This document shows, piece after piece, positions 61,696-64,000 of a DNA stretch of 64,000 nt; the stretch's first letter is position 1; the number at the start of each line of letters is the position of its first letter. The DNA is taken from positions 1-64,000 of the forward strand of contig NZ_JABFMW010000017.1 in NCBI RefSeq assembly GCF_013359725.1, written 5' to 3'. A program made the position numbers and the translations under genes. Below the pieces are notes generated by a model, which was not told the origin of the DNA, searched no databases, and saw nothing but the letters and a program-made list of their open reading frames with translations. This DNA is from Pseudarthrobacter sp. C4D7. GTDB taxonomy: Bacteria; Actinomycetota; Actinomycetes; Actinomycetales; Micrococcaceae.

Positions 61696-62638
61696 AGCTG
61701 CCGAACCGGACGACTTCGGCGGCTTCCGCGCCGGGTTTTCAGTCCTGGTTGGCAGGCCCAACGCGGGCAAGTCCACCCTGACCAACGCACTGGTGGGCAA
61801 GAAGGTGGCCATCACCTCCGCGAAGCCGCAAACCACGCGGCACACCATCCGGGGCATCGTTCACCGCGACGACGCACAACTCATCCTGGTTGACACCCCG
61901 GGCCTGCACCGTCCGCGCACCCTGCTCGGCAAGCGCCTCAACGACCTCGTGGCAGACACCCTCGCCGAGGTGGACGCCATCGGATTCTGCCTGCCCGCCA
62001 ACGAAAAGATCGGACCGGGCGACAAATTCATCGCCGCCCAGCTCGCCGCCGTCGGCCGCAAGCCCGTGATCGCCATCGTGACCAAAGCGGACCTCGTGGA
62101 CAAGCAGGCTCTTACGGAACAGCTCCTCGCCGTTGCCGCCCTGGGCCGGGAGGTGCTGGGGGACGACGGCTGGAAGGATATTGTTCCCGTGTCCGCCGCC
62201 GACGGGTTCCAGGTGGGCACGGTCGCCGACGTCCTGATCAGCCACATGCCGCCGTCGCCTCCGCTCTATCCGGACGGGGAACTGACCGATGAACCCGAAG
62301 CGGTCATGGTGGCGGAACTGATCCGCGAGGCAGCCCTGGAGGGGGTCCGGGACGAGCTTCCGCACTCCCTGGCCGTTGTGGTGGAAGAAATTGTTCCCCG
62401 GGAGGACCGGCCGGAAGACAAGCCGCTGCTGGACGTGCGCGTCAATCTCTACGTCGAGCGTCCTTCCCAAAAGGCCATCATCATCGGCAAGGGCGGGGCC
62501 CGCCTGCGTGAGGTTGGCACCAACGCCCGTAAGGGCATCGAGGCGCTCCTGGGCACCCGCATCTACCTGGACCTCCACGTCAAGGTGGCCAAGGACTGGC
62601 AGCGCGACCCGAAACAGCTGGTCAAACTCGGTTTCTGA
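61679..62638 (+). CDS. era: GTPase Era
   Basis: This Ras-like GTPase checks 30S assembly by binding the 3' end of 16S rRNA. From the GTG at 61679, preceded by AGGGAG, it is 319 residues. G1 is GRPNAGKST, G2 contains TTRHTIRG, G3 DTPGLH, and G4 is TKAD rather than NKxD. The C-terminal KH domain has IIIGKGGARLREVGTNARKG. The frame runs 16 codons upstream in the CBS gene, but that part is not family-like. It overlaps the CBS gene by 17 bases. Confidence 0.96.
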   Translation: MSKKNKAAEPDDFGGFRAGFSVLVGRPNAGKSTLTNALVGKKVAITSAKPQTTRHTIRGIVHRDDAQLILVDTPGLHRPRTLLGKRLNDLVADTLAEVDAIGFCLPANEKIGPGDKFIAAQLAAVGRKPVIAIVTKADLVDKQALTEQLLAVAALGREVLGDDGWKDIVPVSAADGFQVGTVADVLISHMPPSPPLYPDGELTDEPEAVMVAELIREAALEGVRDELPHSLAVVVEEIVPREDRPEDKPLLDVRVNLYVERPSQKAIIIGKGGARLREVGTNARKGIEALLGTRIYLDLHVKVAKDWQRDPKQLVKLGF

Positions 62639-62658
62639 TCCCCGCAAACGCCGTTCGC

Positions 62659-62681
62659 ACCTGCGTCCCCCGCAGGTTCTC
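62659..62681 (+). terminator. Weak hairpin after era
   Basis: ACCTGCG (62659-62665) pairs with CGCAGGT (62671-62677) around TCCCC and is followed by TCTCC. It may end the phoH-ybeY-CBS-era transcript. Confidence 0.4.
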
Positions 62682-62694
62682 CAGACTGGACCAC

Positions 62695-62700
62695 TAAAAT
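62695..62700 (+). promoter_or_regulatory. Candidate -10 box for the LCP gene
   Basis: TAAAAT lies 35 bases before the GTG of the LCP-family gene. The -35 region is not convincing. Confidence 0.4.
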
Positions 62701-62735
62701 GGACCGGATTTCATTTCTAGAGGAAGGTTCGCCAC

Positions 62736-64000
62736 GTGGGTCAAGGCCGCGATAACCGCGACAACGGGGCTGACGTGCCAGCCGGACAGGGACCGGTGTC
62801 CCGTCATGCGGACAGCCATGACGTAGGTGCCGCGCGGCACCTTGGCCCATTGCGCCGCATGCCCTTGTGGCTCAAGGCTGTCACCGGCGTGGTGGCACTG
62901 GTGCTCGTGGCAGCCGCCGCGTTTGCCGGATTCTGGTTCTTCCGGCTCCAGAACAACATCTCCAAGGCGCCGCTGAACGCCGGCGGGGAGAGCACCGAGA
63001 CCCCGGGGAACGACGCCACGGGGCGGTTGCAGATCCTGATCCTTGGCTCGGATACCCGCGATGGGAAGAACTCCGACTACGGAACCGCTGACGATTCGAC
63101 CGGCTACGGAAAGTCCGACGTCATGATGCTGATGGACATTTCGGAGGACAACAAGCGGGTCAACGTCATCAGCTTCCCCCGCGACCTGCTGGTGGATATT
63201 CCCGACTGCAAGGACAGAAAGACCAAAAAGGACTACCCGGCCCGCACCGGCGTCATGATCAACGAGGCCATGAGCGAGGCCGGCATCGGCTGTGCCGTGG
63301 ACACGGTCAACAAGCTCACCGGCATGCAGGTTGACCACTTCATGATGGCCGACTTCAACGCCGTAAAGGAACTCTCCAACGCGGTGGGTGGTGTGGAAGT
63401 GTGCATCAGCGACGCCGTGTACGATCCCGACTCCCGGCTCCGCCTGCCCGCCGGAACGTCCTCCGTGCAGGGCGAAATGGCGCTTGCCTTCCTCCGCACC
63501 CGCCATGCTTTTGCCGACGGCGGTGACTTGGGGCGCATCAAGGCTCAGCAGGGCTTCCTTTCGTCGTTGACCCGCAAAATCAAGGACGACGGCACCTTGT
63601 CCGATCCCGCGAAGATGCTGAAGATCGCCGACGTCGTTACCCAGAACCTGACGGTCGACGACGGGCTGGCGTCAGTTCCCACCTTGCTGACCATCGGTAA
63701 TCGGCTCAAGGACATCGACATCAGCAAGGTGGCGTTTGTGGCTGTGCCCACCACACCGGCACCCGTTGACCCCAACCGGCTGGTCATCGCCGAACCCGCG
63801 GGCGCGCAGCTCTTTTCGGCATTGCGGAAAAATGTGGACCTGACCGATCCCACCGCACCCACCACCCCGGCGCCAAGCGAAACGGCGGTCCCCACCGAGA
63901 CGGCTCCGCCCGTGCCGGCCTATGACAAAGCCATCCAGCCGGTAACGGTGGCCAACGGCAGTGGCGTCAATGGCCGGGCACAGGAACTTGTCCAGGCGCT
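62736..64000 (+). CDS. LytR-CpsA-Psr (LCP) family protein, cut by window end
   Basis: LCP proteins attach glycopolymers such as teichoic acids or arabinogalactan to peptidoglycan. The GTG at 62736 is preceded by AGAGGAAGG. A polar N-terminus, a membrane segment (about 48-70) and an extracellular LCP domain follow, with LILGSDTRDG (103-110), SDVMMLMDI and VISFPRDLLVDIP carrying the pyrophosphate-binding Asp and Arg residues, and AFLRTRHAFADGGDLGR further on. After a Pro/Thr-rich linker, VTVANGSGVNGRAQELVQ opens a LytR_C domain at the window end. Over 421 residues are visible; the stop is outside. Confidence 0.93.
   Translation, partial: MGQGRDNRDNGADVPAGQGPVSRHADSHDVGAARHLGPLRRMPLWLKAVTGVVALVLVAAAAFAGFWFFRLQNNISKAPLNAGGESTETPGNDATGRLQILILGSDTRDGKNSDYGTADDSTGYGKSDVMMLMDISEDNKRVNVISFPRDLLVDIPDCKDRKTKKDYPARTGVMINEAMSEAGIGCAVDTVNKLTGMQVDHFMMADFNAVKELSNAVGGVEVCISDAVYDPDSRLRLPAGTSSVQGEMALAFLRTRHAFADGGDLGRIKAQQGFLSSLTRKIKDDGTLSDPAKMLKIADVVTQNLTVDDGLASVPTLLTIGNRLKDIDISKVAFVAVPTTPAPVDPNRLVIAEPAGAQLFSALRKNVDLTDPTAPTTPAPSETAVPTETAPPVPAYDKAIQPVTVANGSGVNGRAQELVQA

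Overview
The window is chromosomal, high-GC actinobacterial DNA, most likely from the Arthrobacter/Pseudarthrobacter group (Micrococcaceae). That placement is an inference from gene order: pyrR-pyrB-pyrC-(membrane protein)-carA-carB-pyrF-mihF-gmk-rpoZ-coaBC-metK-priA, hrcA-dnaJ-rsmE-phoH-ybeY-CBS protein-era, and comEA-comEC-holA with convergent rpsT. GTG/TTG starts and stop/start overlaps are frequent. I see no rRNA, tRNA, CRISPR, insertion sequence or prophage. Nearly all of the window is core genome.

Layout. 0-13.5 kb, plus strand: rarA, rpsD, two small membrane-associated proteins, alaS, ruvX, mltG, the shikimate genes aroE-aroC-aroK-aroB, a small TPR-like protein, efp and nusB. 13.5-15 kb: a convergent PrsW-type membrane protease. 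15-24.4 kb: the de novo pyrimidine operon behind a PyrR-binding RNA element, ending in mihF. 24.4-30.1 kb: gmk, rpoZ, coaBC, metK and a helicase-dead priA. 30.1-34 kb, minus strand: a four-gene unit (SorC-type regulator, aldo/keto reductase, alpha/beta hydrolase, glycosyltransferase) that diverges from the glycerol genes glpD-glpF-glpK (34.1-38.3 kb). 38.4-41.2 kb: leuS behind a leucine-codon leader peptide and attenuator. 41.3-44.4 kb: a DegV protein and lipoproteins, one of them apparently broken by a frameshift. 44.5-48.9 kb: comEA, comEC, holA and convergent rpsT. 49-54.3 kb: a lone PemK-like protein, lepA, hemW, a DUF4870 protein and a DUF3097 protein. 54.4-64 kb: hrcA behind a CIRCE operator, dnaJ, rsmE, a convergent GerMN lipoprotein, then phoH-ybeY-CBS protein-era and an LCP-family protein cut by the window end.

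The most informative signals are regulatory and structural: the leuS attenuator, the PyrR loop, the CIRCE operator, a candidate SorC operator next to glpD, a 20-bp perfect palindrome beside mihF, a 20-bp-arm inverted repeat after glpK, a His/Asp repeat tract in MltG, a frameshifted tandem-domain lipoprotein, and a TOPRIM-like pattern in the uncharacterised DUF3097 protein. I did not find a multi-gene system that I can defend as wholly new.
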